NCBI GenBank assembly: GCA_015064805.1
Contig: SVRN01000002.1
Coordinates: forward strand, 33,078-97,077
Direction of reading: 5' to 3'
From: Oscillospiraceae bacterium
GTDB lineage: Bacteria > Bacillota > Clostridia > Oscillospirales > CAG-272
DNA length: 64,000 nt
Within the stretch, counting starts at the first letter, position 1. Every line of letters begins with the position of its first letter. The position numbers and the translations under genes are program-made. The notes below the pieces were generated by a model. That model did not search any database. It was not told where the DNA came from and worked only from the letters and a program-made list of their open reading frames with translations. Of this stretch, positions 9,478-17,811 are shown in pieces.

Positions 9478-9571
9478 AGGAGTGTTAGGCTTTTGATAGC
9501 ACAATACTATAGTCAAGAAATATCCCGACAGGCGAAATCGCACGTGCCGAGATCAAAAGAAAGGATTTATC

Positions 9572-10411
9572 ATGTCAGAATGTACTCATGACTGCTCGAC
9601 CTGCTCGAGCAACTGCTCCTCAAGACAAGAACCCCAGTCGCTGATCGCTCCTTTGTGCGAGCTCAGTAACGTAAAGCACGTGATTGGTGTCGTCAGCGGT
9701 AAGGGCGGCGTCGGTAAGTCGCTGGTCACCTCTATGCTGGCGGTCAATATGCAGCGCGAGGGCTACAAGGTCGGTATCCTCGATGCCGACATCACCGGTC
9801 CCTCCATTCCCAAGGCCTTTGGTCTGAAAAAGCCCGTGGAAGGCGACGGTCAGTATATGATCCCTCCCTCCACCACGACGGGTATTGATATTATGTCGGC
9901 CAATCTGCTGCTCGACGACGAGGAAAAGCCCGTGATCTGGCGCGGCTCGCTCATCGCAGGTACGGTCAAGCAGTTCTGGACGGACACCATCTGGAACGAC
10001 GTTGACTATCTGTTCGTCGACTGCCCTCCCGGAACGGGCGACGTTCCGCTGACCGTTTTCCAGTCTATCCCGCTGGACGGTATCGTGATCGTCACCAGCC
10101 CGCAGGAGCTGGTCTCCATGATCGTGGCCAAGGCCGCTAACATGGCCAAGATGATGAACGTTCCCGTGCTGGGTCTGGTTGAAAACCACAGCTACGTCAA
10201 GTGCCCCGATTGCGGCAAGGAGATCCACATCTTTGGCGAGAGCCACATCGACGAGGTTGCCGAGAAGTTCGGCTTTGACGTACTGGCTCGCATCCCGCTG
10301 GATCACAAGCTGGCCGCTTTGGTCGACAAGGGCTGGATCGAAATGATGCAGAACGATTATCTCGACGCGGCAACGCAGGTGCTGATCAACCGCACCCAGA
10401 ACAAGCAGTGA
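9572..10411 (+). CDS. mrp: Mrp/NBP35-family ATP-binding iron-sulfur carrier
   Basis: Likely scaffold or carrier for iron-sulfur clusters. The 279 residues contain the deviant Walker A motif GKGGVGKS near residue 45, switch region DADITGPS, and the CPDC (Cys-x2-Cys) cluster-binding motif near residue 213. The N-terminus is Cys-rich (CTHDCSTCSSNC), like the NBP35 subtype, which could hold an additional cluster. It is followed by gpmI after 32 nt, and the two share a promoter. Family identity is firm; the exact client proteins are unknown. Confidence 0.92.
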   Translation: MSECTHDCSTCSSNCSSRQEPQSLIAPLCELSNVKHVIGVVSGKGGVGKSLVTSMLAVNMQREGYKVGILDADITGPSIPKAFGLKKPVEGDGQYMIPPSTTTGIDIMSANLLLDDEEKPVIWRGSLIAGTVKQFWTDTIWNDVDYLFVDCPPGTGDVPLTVFQSIPLDGIVIVTSPQELVSMIVAKAANMAKMMNVPVLGLVENHSYVKCPDCGKEIHIFGESHIDEVAEKFGFDVLARIPLDHKLAALVDKGWIEMMQNDYLDAATQVLINRTQNKQ

Positions 10412-10443
10412 TCGACATTTTTCCACCAAAAGGAGAATTTACA

Positions 10444-12102
10444 ATGAAAAAGCTCAACAAACTCAAGAATTTCAAGGGAGTGCAGGGCCCCGTCGTGACC
10501 GTCGTCATGGACGGTGTCGGTCTTGCCCCCGATAGCATCGCCAACGCCGTTAAGGGCGCGTACACCCCCACGCTGGATATGCTGATGAGCAACTATCCCA
10601 TGGTTTCGCTCAAGGCGCACGGCACGGCCGTTGGTCTGCCCTCTGACGACGATATGGGTAACTCCGAGGTCGGTCACAACGCGCTGGGTGCCGGTCAGGT
10701 ATTCGCACAGGGCGCAAAGCTGGTCTCCAACTCCATCGAGTCGGGCAAGATGTACGCGTCGGAAACCTGGAAGACGCTGATCGGCAACGTCAAGGAGAAG
10801 GGAACTACGCTGCATTTCATCGGTCTTTTCTCGGACGGTAACGTTCACTCGCATATCGATCACCTCAAGGCAATGCTGACGCAGGCCAAGGCTGAGGGTG
10901 TCGGCAAGGTTCGCGTTCACATCCTGCTGGATGGCCGCGACGTTGATCCCACCTCCGCGCTGGATTACGTTCTGCCCTTCGAGGCGTTCATGGCCGATCT
11001 GCGCGACGATAGCTTTGATATTTGCATCGCGTCCGGCGGCGGTCGTATGAAGATCACCATGGACCGTTACGAGGCAAACTGGGGCATGGTTGAGGCCGGC
11101 TGGCAGACTCACGTGCTGGGCGAGGGCCGCACCTTTGCTTCGGCTGAAGAGGCTATTACCACCTACCGCGCCGAGATCCCCGGTATTCTGGACCAGGATC
11201 TGCCCGCGTTCGTCATCGCCAAGGACGGTCGTCCCGTCGGTACGGTCGAGGATGGCGACAGCGTGATTTTCTTTAACTTCCGCGGCGACCGTTCCATCGA
11301 GATCTCCAAGGCGTTTGACGGTGACGACAGCTTTGACGCCTTTGCCCGCGTTCGCGTTCCCGACGTTCTGTACGCCGGTATGCTGGAATATGACGGTGAC
11401 CTGCACATTCCTCACCGCTTCCTCGTCAATCCCCCCGAAATCACCAACACCATGTCCGAATATCTGGCAAACACGGGTGTTGCTCAGTTGGCAATTTCCG
11501 AAACGCAGAAATACGGTCACGTCACCTACTTCTGGAACGGCAACCGCTCGGGCAAGTTCTCCGAAGAGCTGGAAACCTATATTGAGATTCCCTCCGACGT
11601 CGTTCCCTTTGAACAGCGTCCCTGGATGAAGTGCGCCGAGATCACCGACACGCTCATCGAGTGTCTGGAGAGCGGCAAGTATCGCTACCTGCGCGTCAAC
11701 TTCCCCAACGGTGACATGGTTGGTCATACCGGCTCTCTGCTGGCAACCCGTTGCTCGATGGAGGCGCTGGATCTCCAGCTCGCACGCATCCTGACCGTCA
11801 TTGACAATCTGGGCGGCGTGGCACTGATCACGGCTGACCACGGTAACGCCGACGAGATGTTCGAGATTGACAAGAAGACGGGCGCGCCCAAGCTCAACAA
11901 GAAGGGCGAAATGACCCCCAAGACCTCCCACACGCTCAACCGCGTTCCTTGCATCCTGTATAACAACGTTTGCGCTGACGCTTATACCGTCAAGGCAGAC
12001 GAGGGCCAGTTCGGTCTTGCCAACGTAGCCGCTACCATGGTCAATCTCATGGGCTACGAGGCACCCGCAATGTGGAACGAGTCCATCATCGAAGTAAAGT
12101 AA
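10444..12102 (+). CDS. gpmI: 2,3-bisphosphoglycerate-independent phosphoglycerate mutase
   Basis: Interconverts 3- and 2-phosphoglycerate in glycolysis using two metal ions. The start at 10444 has an AAAGGAG site; a GTG at 10408 overlapping the mrp stop is less likely. Catalytic Ser74 lies in MGNSEVGHNALG; the other metal ligands are in VVMDGVG (N-terminus) and LITADHGNADEM and KTSHTLNRVP (C-terminal half). At 552 residues it is somewhat longer than the common 510. The next gene begins 1 nt after its stop. Confidence 0.96.
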   Translation: MKKLNKLKNFKGVQGPVVTVVMDGVGLAPDSIANAVKGAYTPTLDMLMSNYPMVSLKAHGTAVGLPSDDDMGNSEVGHNALGAGQVFAQGAKLVSNSIESGKMYASETWKTLIGNVKEKGTTLHFIGLFSDGNVHSHIDHLKAMLTQAKAEGVGKVRVHILLDGRDVDPTSALDYVLPFEAFMADLRDDSFDICIASGGGRMKITMDRYEANWGMVEAGWQTHVLGEGRTFASAEEAITTYRAEIPGILDQDLPAFVIAKDGRPVGTVEDGDSVIFFNFRGDRSIEISKAFDGDDSFDAFARVRVPDVLYAGMLEYDGDLHIPHRFLVNPPEITNTMSEYLANTGVAQLAISETQKYGHVTYFWNGNRSGKFSEELETYIEIPSDVVPFEQRPWMKCAEITDTLIECLESGKYRYLRVNFPNGDMVGHTGSLLATRCSMEALDLQLARILTVIDNLGGVALITADHGNADEMFEIDKKTGAPKLNKKGEMTPKTSHTLNRVPCILYNNVCADAYTVKADEGQFGLANVAATMVNLMGYEAPAMWNESIIEVK

Positions 12103-12103
12103 G

Positions 12104-12691
12104 ATGACGGAAAAGGAAAAGCGGGATCTGGGGCAGATCTACAATCCCAACTACGATCGTGAGCTGGGGCTGGAGATCGTTGCCTGCAAGCAGCGTTGCT
12201 TTGAGTACAATCAGCTCGGCCCTGTTCACATGGACGAGCGCGCCGCGATGATCCGCGAGATCTTGGGAAAGACCAAGGAAAACGTGACCGTGCTGTCGCC
12301 CTTCTGGTGCGACTACGGCTACAATATTGAGGTGGGTGAAAACTTTTTTGCCAACCACAATCTCGTCATTCTCGACGGAGCCAAGGTCACCTTTGGCGAC
12401 AACGTGTTTATCGCGCCCGATTGTGGCTTTTACACCGCAGGGCATCCCGTCAATATCAACGACCGCAATGCAGGGCTGGAATACGCCAAGCCCATTACGG
12501 TCGGTGATAACGTCTGGATCGGCGGCGGCGTCAGGGTTCTGCCCGGCGTGACCATCGGAAGCAACGTCATCATCGGCGCGGGAAGCGTCGTAACGCACGA
12601 CATCCCTGACGGGGTGATCGCCTTTGGCAACCCTTGCCGCGTGCACCGAGAGGTTTCGGATGAGGAGCTCTTCGGTCTGAAACAACAATAA
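12104..12691 (+). CDS. Sugar O-acetyltransferase (maltose/galactoside acetyltransferase family)
   Basis: Hexapeptide-repeat enzyme that transfers acetyl from acetyl-CoA to the 6-OH of a sugar. The 195 residues show the N-terminal Mac domain (residues about 5-60), the left-handed beta-helix repeats (VGDNVWIGGGVRVLPGVTIG) and the catalytic His in YTAGHPVN. It starts 1 nt after the gpmI stop with no strong ribosome binding site, so translation is probably coupled. Acceptor sugar unknown. A terminator follows. Confidence 0.9.
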   Translation: MTEKEKRDLGQIYNPNYDRELGLEIVACKQRCFEYNQLGPVHMDERAAMIREILGKTKENVTVLSPFWCDYGYNIEVGENFFANHNLVILDGAKVTFGDNVFIAPDCGFYTAGHPVNINDRNAGLEYAKPITVGDNVWIGGGVRVLPGVTIGSNVIIGAGSVVTHDIPDGVIAFGNPCRVHREVSDEELFGLKQQ

Positions 12692-12695
12692 TAGC

Positions 12696-12730
12696 AAAGA
12701 AACGGTACTTTTCGTGCCGTTTCTTTTTTT
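12696..12730 (+). terminator. Intrinsic terminator after the mrp-gpmI operon
   Basis: A 13-bp stem (12696-12708 with 12714-12726, one G-T pair), 5-nt loop and a long T-run. Confidence 0.93.
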
Positions 12731-12762
12731 GAAAATATGAAAAAATATTTTTATCAGCCCTA

Positions 12763-12818
12763 TTGACAAGTCGATAGGGCTATGCTATACTAAAAGTGCA
12801 CTATATGAGATAGTACAG
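12763..12818 (+). promoter_or_regulatory. Promoter and GntR-type operator of the ABC exporter operon
   Basis: TTGACA (12763-12768) and TATACT (12786-12791), 17-bp spacer. Immediately downstream is an imperfect dyad, GTGCACTAT (12796-12804) and ATAGTACAG (12810-12818), across a 5-bp centre. Outside it, AAAAGTGCA (12792-12800) is repeated inverted as TGCACTTTT (12823-12831). The dyad covers the predicted start of transcription, so autorepression by the downstream GntR protein is likely. Confidence 0.8.
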
Positions 12819-12850
12819 TTAATGCACTTTTTCGGAAAGGAAGGGATGTC

Positions 12851-13246
12851 ATGCTACTGATCGATAAATTTTCAAGCAAGCCCGTTTACGAGCAGCTCAT
12901 CGAGGGCATCGAGCGGGATATCCTCATTGGCACGTTTGCCGAGGGGGCACAGCTGCCGTCGCTTCGTGAGATGTCGGCGATGCTGTCGGTCAATCCCAAT
13001 ACCATACAAAAAAGCTACGCCGAGCTGATGCGACGGGGCATCGTTCAATCGGCTCACGGCAGCGGCTGTTACGTTGCCGTAGGCGCCAAGGAGATTTTGC
13101 GTCGAGAGGCGGCAGGCCGACTTGGCGAGCTGAGCGCACTCGTTCGCGAGCTGAGGCTGGCAGGCCTTAGCGCACAGGACATCATCGCCGCCGCGACTGA
13201 GGCGGCAAACGAACAAAACGAAGGTGAAGGAGGGAGAGCACAATGA
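12851..13246 (+). CDS. GntR-family repressor, YtrA type
   Basis: A 131-residue regulator: an N-terminal winged helix (KPVYEQLIEGIERDILIGTF, LPSLREMSAMLSVNPNTIQK, HGSGCYV) and only a short C-terminal helical segment (about residues 80-120), which is the YtrA subfamily layout. It overlaps the start of the ABC ATPase gene by 4 nt. YtrA proteins commonly repress adjacent ABC exporter genes, and the dyad at 12796-12818 fits that role. Inducer unknown; cell-wall antibiotics are typical for relatives. Confidence 0.92.
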   Translation: MLLIDKFSSKPVYEQLIEGIERDILIGTFAEGAQLPSLREMSAMLSVNPNTIQKSYAELMRRGIVQSAHGSGCYVAVGAKEILRREAAGRLGELSALVRELRLAGLSAQDIIAAATEAANEQNEGEGGRAQ

Positions 13247-14157
13247 TCGTTGCCAATGAGATTACCATGAAATTCCACACGCCGGGTAAAGAGCCCTTTG
13301 TCGCGCTGGATCGCTTGTCCTGTCAGATCCCCCGTGGCTGTATCTACGGCATGATCGGTGCCAACGGCTCGGGTAAATCGACCTTTTTGCGTCTGCTTTC
13401 GGGCGTGTATCGCCCTGCAAGCGGCACCATCACGATCGACGATATGCCCGTCTGGGACAATCCCGCGGCCAAATCGCGCATCGTTTACATCCCCGACGAT
13501 TTGTATTTTTTGCCCCAATCGTCCATGAAGGACATGGCGCGGATGTATCGCGCGCTGTATCCGAGCTTTAATTACGATCGCTTCCATAAGCTGAGCGAGA
13601 CCTTCAGGCTTGACCCGACGGCCAATCTGAACACCTTTTCCAAGGGTATGCGCCGTCAGGCGGCGGCCATTCTGGGGCTTTCATCCATGCCTGACTATCT
13701 GTTCTTTGACGAAACGTTCGACGGCCTTGACCCCGTCATACGAGGCCTGGTCAAGCAGGTCATCTACCGCGACGTCATCGAGCGCAACACGACGACCATC
13801 ATCACCTCCCACTCGCTCCACGAGCTGGAGGACACCTGCGACCAACTGGCGCTGCTGCACCGCGGCGGTATCATTTTCCAGTCGGACGTTCAGGATCTGA
13901 AGACCTCGCTCTTCAAGGTGCAGACGGCCTTTGCCTCGCCCTTTACCAAGGAGAAATTCGAGGGGCTGAACATATTGTCCTACACCCAGATGGGCAGTGT
14001 TTGTACCTTCATTCTGCGCGGCGACCGAGGTGCGACCGAGGCGCACATCCGCGCGATGTCGCCGCTGTTGCTTGATATTTTGCCGCTGACGCTGGAGGAG
14101 GTCTTCGTCTACGAGATGGAGGCGCTGGGCTATTCCTTCAAGGATATTTTGATGTAA
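13243..14157 (+). CDS. ABC transporter ATP-binding protein
   Basis: ATPase subunit of 304 residues. Walker A is GANGSGKST near residue 40, the signature is a variant FSKGMRRQ in place of LSGGQ, and Walker B plus catalytic Glu is LFFDETFDGLD. The switch His lies in ITSHSLHELED. A C-terminal extension of about 90 residues follows the ATPase core. It starts within the stop of the GntR gene (ATGA overlap) and precedes the permease by 13 nt, so the three form one transcription unit. Substrate unknown. Confidence 0.93.
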   Translation: MIVANEITMKFHTPGKEPFVALDRLSCQIPRGCIYGMIGANGSGKSTFLRLLSGVYRPASGTITIDDMPVWDNPAAKSRIVYIPDDLYFLPQSSMKDMARMYRALYPSFNYDRFHKLSETFRLDPTANLNTFSKGMRRQAAAILGLSSMPDYLFFDETFDGLDPVIRGLVKQVIYRDVIERNTTTIITSHSLHELEDTCDQLALLHRGGIIFQSDVQDLKTSLFKVQTAFASPFTKEKFEGLNILSYTQMGSVCTFILRGDRGATEAHIRAMSPLLLDILPLTLEEVFVYEMEALGYSFKDILM

Positions 14158-14170
14158 GGAGGTCAGGACC

Positions 14171-16264
14171 GTGAAAAACAAGATATTTGATTTTCGTTTG
14201 TATCTGCAGGGGCTTGGCCGCCTGCGCGTGATTGGCATTGCTTTGGCAATCCTGTGTCTGACCGTTTCCATCCTCGTGCCGACGGTGCGTTGGCTGAACG
14301 GCCCGAGCAATTACTATCGGATCGAGCATCCGATCGACGGGGATGAGCTTATCGTAGAGGGCTCGTCGCTGACGCAGTCGGAATTAGAGCGGCTGGACGG
14401 TGAGGGGGAACTGACCTATTATAAGATCCCCGAGACGATTTCCGACCGCGCCACGATCGTTCCCGTGACGGTGGCGTCTTATCTCTCGCCCGTCCTCGTG
14501 CTGATGATGTTTGCCTTTTTGAACAAGCGCAAGGAGTCGGATTTTTACCATGCGATTCCGTTTACCCGCGGCTGTGTTTACACCAGCTTCGTCGCGGCCA
14601 TCTTGACTTGGATGTGGGGCGTGCTGATCGTCAGCAGCCTTTCGGCCGCGCTGGTCTGGGCGCTGTGCCCCTACGTGACCTTCTCGTTTGGCGGGCTGCT
14701 CACGCATATGCTGCTCGCTTGCCTCAACGCCGCGTTGCTGGCCGCTTTCACTGCGGTGGCCGTATCGCTGACGGGCACGGCGACGACAGCCGTCGTTACC
14801 ACCTTGCTGGTCATGTGGTCCTGGCGCTTGGTTCTGCTGTTTGCACGGATGAGCTTGAGCGACTTGCTCCGTATCACTCCGATCAACAGTATCCTGGGCG
14901 GTTATCTCAAGTTTTCGTTCCTGCTGCCCATCTCGATCATCGTTGGTGAGGTCACGACACCCATGGTGATCTATGCCGTGGTGATCACGCTTGCGCTGTT
15001 TGCGCTGGGCGGCCTGCTTTACAGCAAGCGCCGCAGTGAGCTGGCAGGACGCTCGGTGCCGGGGCGTCTCGTGCACAATCTGTTGCGCTGTCTGATCACG
15101 TTGCCCCTGGGCTTGCTGTTGACCTATCAGTTTATTGGAAGCAGTGACTTTACCACGACGCTGGTCGTTTTCATTTGCATGCTGCTGGTATTCTATCTGT
15201 ACGAGCTGCTGACGACCAAGAGCGCCCGCCGTATGTTCCGCGCGACACCTTGGCTGGGTGCTGTGATCGGCGTTTGCATCGTCTTTTTCGGAGTGATGCA
15301 CCTGAGCGCTTACGTGGAAACGCACGAGCGCACCGACGCTGACCGTATCAAGTCGGTGGAATTTGTGAATAACGCACAGGTACGAGAGAACAACGTGGTC
15401 ATCAACGCGTATGAGCTGAGCCAGATTTGCAAAACGGACGATGCCGACGTGATCGCCGGCGTATCGGAGGCGTGGAGCAAGTCGAGCGGATGGCAAGCTT
15501 TCGATGAAACCTCGGTTACCGTTCGGATCAAGCTGAAGGGTGGTCGAACGATCACGCGGAACCTTACGTTCAACAGAGCCGAATTTGCTACGATGATGGG
15601 CAATCTGCAGAAAAAAGAGGCTCCTAAGTCCGTTCCATCGTACGATGAGGTTACTGCGCTTCAAATCAGCTCGTATGGCGGATACCGTTCGACGGTCATT
15701 CGCGTGTCGGGCGAGTGGAGAGCGCGTCTGCTGCAAGCCCTGGAGGCGGACTATAACAGCATGACAGCCGCGCAAAAAATGGAGTGTTTTACCTATTATA
15801 AAGAGTCGATACTGGCTCAACTGCAGATCACAACGGAAAAGGATGGCAAGACGGCGATCTATTCGTACGGCGTTCATGGGAATATGACGCGGACGATGAG
15901 CCTGCTGTACGAGATATACGGCAAGTCTGCCTACGGACGTGCCGAGGCGGCAAAGAGTGCGATCCACGACTGGGACACGAAATCGCAAGTCACGATCCGA
16001 TTCTATTCCGTGGACGGTACGCGCTTGGTGAACAGTACGTTCTTGGAGAGAGAAAACGTCTGCTCCAACGGAAGCGCTATGAATCATACGAGTTACGTAT
16101 TGCTGAAGGGGATTGATCGCGCGAAAAGCGAAAGCGGCACGGGCCGACGCTTGATCGTTTACATCAGCGGCTTTAATCGGAACACCTACGACAATGACTA
16201 TTTCGACATTCGTTTTCCCGTCAGCTTGACCGAATCCGAATGGATCGCATTGTTTGGAAATTAA
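14171..16264 (+). CDS. ABC exporter permease with large C-terminal soluble domain
   Basis: Membrane subunit of 697 residues with a GTG start and an excellent AAGGAGG site. About nine hydrophobic segments occupy residues 15-390 (for example VIGIALAILCLTVSILV, LVLMMFAFL, LAAFTAVAVSL, VVFICMLLVFYLYEL and LGAVIGVCIVFFGVMHL). The remaining roughly 300 residues are polar and without membrane spans. No domain is recognised in this tail. The operon with a YtrA-type repressor suggests export or defence against a membrane- or wall-active compound, which is inference. Confidence 0.85.
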   Translation: MKNKIFDFRLYLQGLGRLRVIGIALAILCLTVSILVPTVRWLNGPSNYYRIEHPIDGDELIVEGSSLTQSELERLDGEGELTYYKIPETISDRATIVPVTVASYLSPVLVLMMFAFLNKRKESDFYHAIPFTRGCVYTSFVAAILTWMWGVLIVSSLSAALVWALCPYVTFSFGGLLTHMLLACLNAALLAAFTAVAVSLTGTATTAVVTTLLVMWSWRLVLLFARMSLSDLLRITPINSILGGYLKFSFLLPISIIVGEVTTPMVIYAVVITLALFALGGLLYSKRRSELAGRSVPGRLVHNLLRCLITLPLGLLLTYQFIGSSDFTTTLVVFICMLLVFYLYELLTTKSARRMFRATPWLGAVIGVCIVFFGVMHLSAYVETHERTDADRIKSVEFVNNAQVRENNVVINAYELSQICKTDDADVIAGVSEAWSKSSGWQAFDETSVTVRIKLKGGRTITRNLTFNRAEFATMMGNLQKKEAPKSVPSYDEVTALQISSYGGYRSTVIRVSGEWRARLLQALEADYNSMTAAQKMECFTYYKESILAQLQITTEKDGKTAIYSYGVHGNMTRTMSLLYEIYGKSAYGRAEAAKSAIHDWDTKSQVTIRFYSVDGTRLVNSTFLERENVCSNGSAMNHTSYVLLKGIDRAKSESGTGRRLIVYISGFNRNTYDNDYFDIRFPVSLTESEWIALFGN

Positions 16265-16270
16265 AATTCA

Positions 16271-16306
16271 AACCGAGAGTCGCCTAAATGGGCGGCTCTT
16301 GGTTTT
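16271..16306 (+). terminator. Terminator after the ABC exporter operon
   Basis: A 14-bp stem with two G-T pairs (16271-16284 with 16291-16304), followed by TTTT. Confidence 0.82.
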
Positions 16307-16320
16307 AGCAAACAAAATCA

Positions 16321-16349
16321 TTGACACCCGTGGCGAATTGTGTTATACT
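16321..16349 (+). promoter_or_regulatory. Sigma-A promoter of the parvulin gene
   Basis: TTGACA (16321-16326) and TATACT (16344-16349) with a 17-bp spacer. A possible upstream TTG start at 16321 is in fact this -35 box. Confidence 0.92.
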
Positions 16350-16392
16350 ATATAAGATAAATGCTTTTACCACAGGAAAGGAATTTGACGAA

Positions 16393-17136
16393 ATGGAAAA
16401 TAATAACGTACTCGCCGTCGTTGGCGGCAAGCAGATTACGAACGCAGACGTGGACGCGATGATCGCCTCCATGGGACAGCAGGGCCAGGCCTACATGAGT
16501 CCCCAGGGCAGAGCCATGATTCTGGAGGAGCTGATCGCCCAGAAGCTGCTGCTTTTGGATGCCACTCGCAATCTCTTTGAGCGTGAGCCCGCCTTCAAGG
16601 AGCAGCTCGCACGCGTCAAGGAGGACCTTTTGATCAACTACGCCGTTGGCAAGGTAGTCTCGGGTGTCCGCGTTACCGACGACGAGGCAAAGAAGTTCTT
16701 TGACGAAAATCCCGACCAGTTTATGGGTCAGGAGACGGTCAGCGCCAGCCACATTCTCGTTGACAGCGAGGAAAAGGCAAACGAACTGCTCGCCAAGATC
16801 ACGGCAGGGGAGATCAGCTTCGAGGACGCCGCACGCGAGAATAGCTCTTGTCCTTCCTCCCGCGAGGGCGGAAGCCTGGGCGAATTTGGCCGCGGCCAGA
16901 TGGTGCCCGAGTTTGATAGTGCTTGCTTTGAAATGGAGGTCGGTGAGGTTCGCGGCCCCGTACAGACGCAGTTTGGTTATCATCTGATCCGTCTGGACGG
17001 CAAGAAGGCGGCAGAGCCGCTGCACTTCGGTGACGTGCGCGAGGCCATCACCCGTCAGCTGACCATGGAGAAGCAGCAGGCGGCGTACCGCTCCAAGATC
17101 AATCAGCTCAAGATCTTGTATCCTGTCGAGCGCTGA
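16393..17136 (+). CDS. Parvulin-type peptidyl-prolyl cis-trans isomerase, cytoplasmic
   Basis: Protein-folding catalyst of 247 residues. An N-terminal helical SurA-like segment (residues 1-95) precedes the rotamase domain (about 110-205) with the conserved SASHILV, the GGSLGEFGRGQMVPEFD block and QFGYHLIRLD. Unlike PrsA it has no signal peptide or lipobox, so it acts inside the cell. The start at 16393 has an AAAGGA site downstream of the promoter. No terminator with a T-run separates it from the next gene; only a weak hairpin is seen at 17154-17182. Confidence 0.92.
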   Translation: MENNNVLAVVGGKQITNADVDAMIASMGQQGQAYMSPQGRAMILEELIAQKLLLLDATRNLFEREPAFKEQLARVKEDLLINYAVGKVVSGVRVTDDEAKKFFDENPDQFMGQETVSASHILVDSEEKANELLAKITAGEISFEDAARENSSCPSSREGGSLGEFGRGQMVPEFDSACFEMEVGEVRGPVQTQFGYHLIRLDGKKAAEPLHFGDVREAITRQLTMEKQQAAYRSKINQLKILYPVER

Positions 17137-17214
17137 TCATACAAAAAAGATACAACGGGGGTTAGCAAGTCTTGCCCCCGTTTGACGTAACGAAGCCAAA
17201 AGGAGGTTGCCCGT

Positions 17215-17811
17215 ATGACGAATATAGATCAAAGCTGGGAGGAGCTGCAGGCGCGCTGTCGCGACTGCCGTGCTTGTCCTTTGGGCGAGAGTCGAACCAA
17301 TAACGTGTTTGGCATGGGTGACCGTCACTCTCCGCTCATGTTCGTGGGCGAGGCGCCCGGCGAGCAGGAGGATGCCACGGGCATTCCCTTCGTCGGTGCG
17401 GCGGGCAAGCTGCTCGACCATTATCTTTTTGCGGTCGATCTGCCCCGAGATCGTGTGTATATTGCCAATATTCTCAAATGCCGACCGCCCCGCAACCGCG
17501 ATCCCGAGGAGAGCGAGCAGGAGGCCTGCATCGGATACTTGCGTGAGCAGTTTCGTCTGATCCAGCCCAAGGTGTTAGTCTGCCTTGGCCGCATTGCCGC
17601 CATGAAGCTGATCAAGCCCGATTTCCGCATCACGAGGGAGCACGGCAAGTGGTTTTATAAGGGCGGCGTCTGGATGACGGCGGTGTATCACCCCTCGGCG
17701 TTGTTGCGTGACAACACCAAGCGAGAGGACACGCTGCGCGATATGTGGGCTATTCGCCAAAAGCTCGAGGAGCTGGGCGTCGCGCCCGAGGTGGAGGAAA
17801 CGAACGAATGA
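17215..17811 (+). CDS. Uracil-DNA glycosylase, family 4 (iron-sulfur)
   Basis: Removes uracil from DNA in base excision repair. The 198 residues contain motif A GEAPGEQED, motif B YHPSALLRD and four cysteines for a 4Fe-4S cluster (CRDCRACPLG at residues 15-21, then the Cys of NILKCRPP and the Cys of EQEACIGYL). An AAAGGAGG site precedes the ATG. The stop overlaps the start of dusB by 4 nt, so the two genes are translationally coupled. Confidence 0.95.
   Translation: MTNIDQSWEELQARCRDCRACPLGESRTNNVFGMGDRHSPLMFVGEAPGEQEDATGIPFVGAAGKLLDHYLFAVDLPRDRVYIANILKCRPPRNRDPEESEQEACIGYLREQFRLIQPKVLVCLGRIAAMKLIKPDFRITREHGKWFYKGGVWMTAVYHPSALLRDNTKREDTLRDMWAIRQKLEELGVAPEVEETNE

Noticed and set aside
9316..9591. 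91-codon plus-strand frame between the small conserved gene and mrp
   Set aside because: It spans the mrp promoter and leader, lacks a ribosome binding site and has no coherent protein features.
10357..11931. A 524-codon minus-strand frame opposite gpmI
   Set aside because: Shadow of gpmI; no start signal and no recognisable protein.
16321..16393. TTG at 16321 as start of the parvulin gene
   Set aside because: These bases are the -35 box of a consensus promoter; the ATG at 16393 has a ribosome binding site and matches family N-termini.
17154..17182. Hairpin with GGGGG/CCCCC arms after the parvulin gene as terminator
   Set aside because: Only an 8-bp stem with a large loop and no T-run; read-through to the glycosylase gene is likely.
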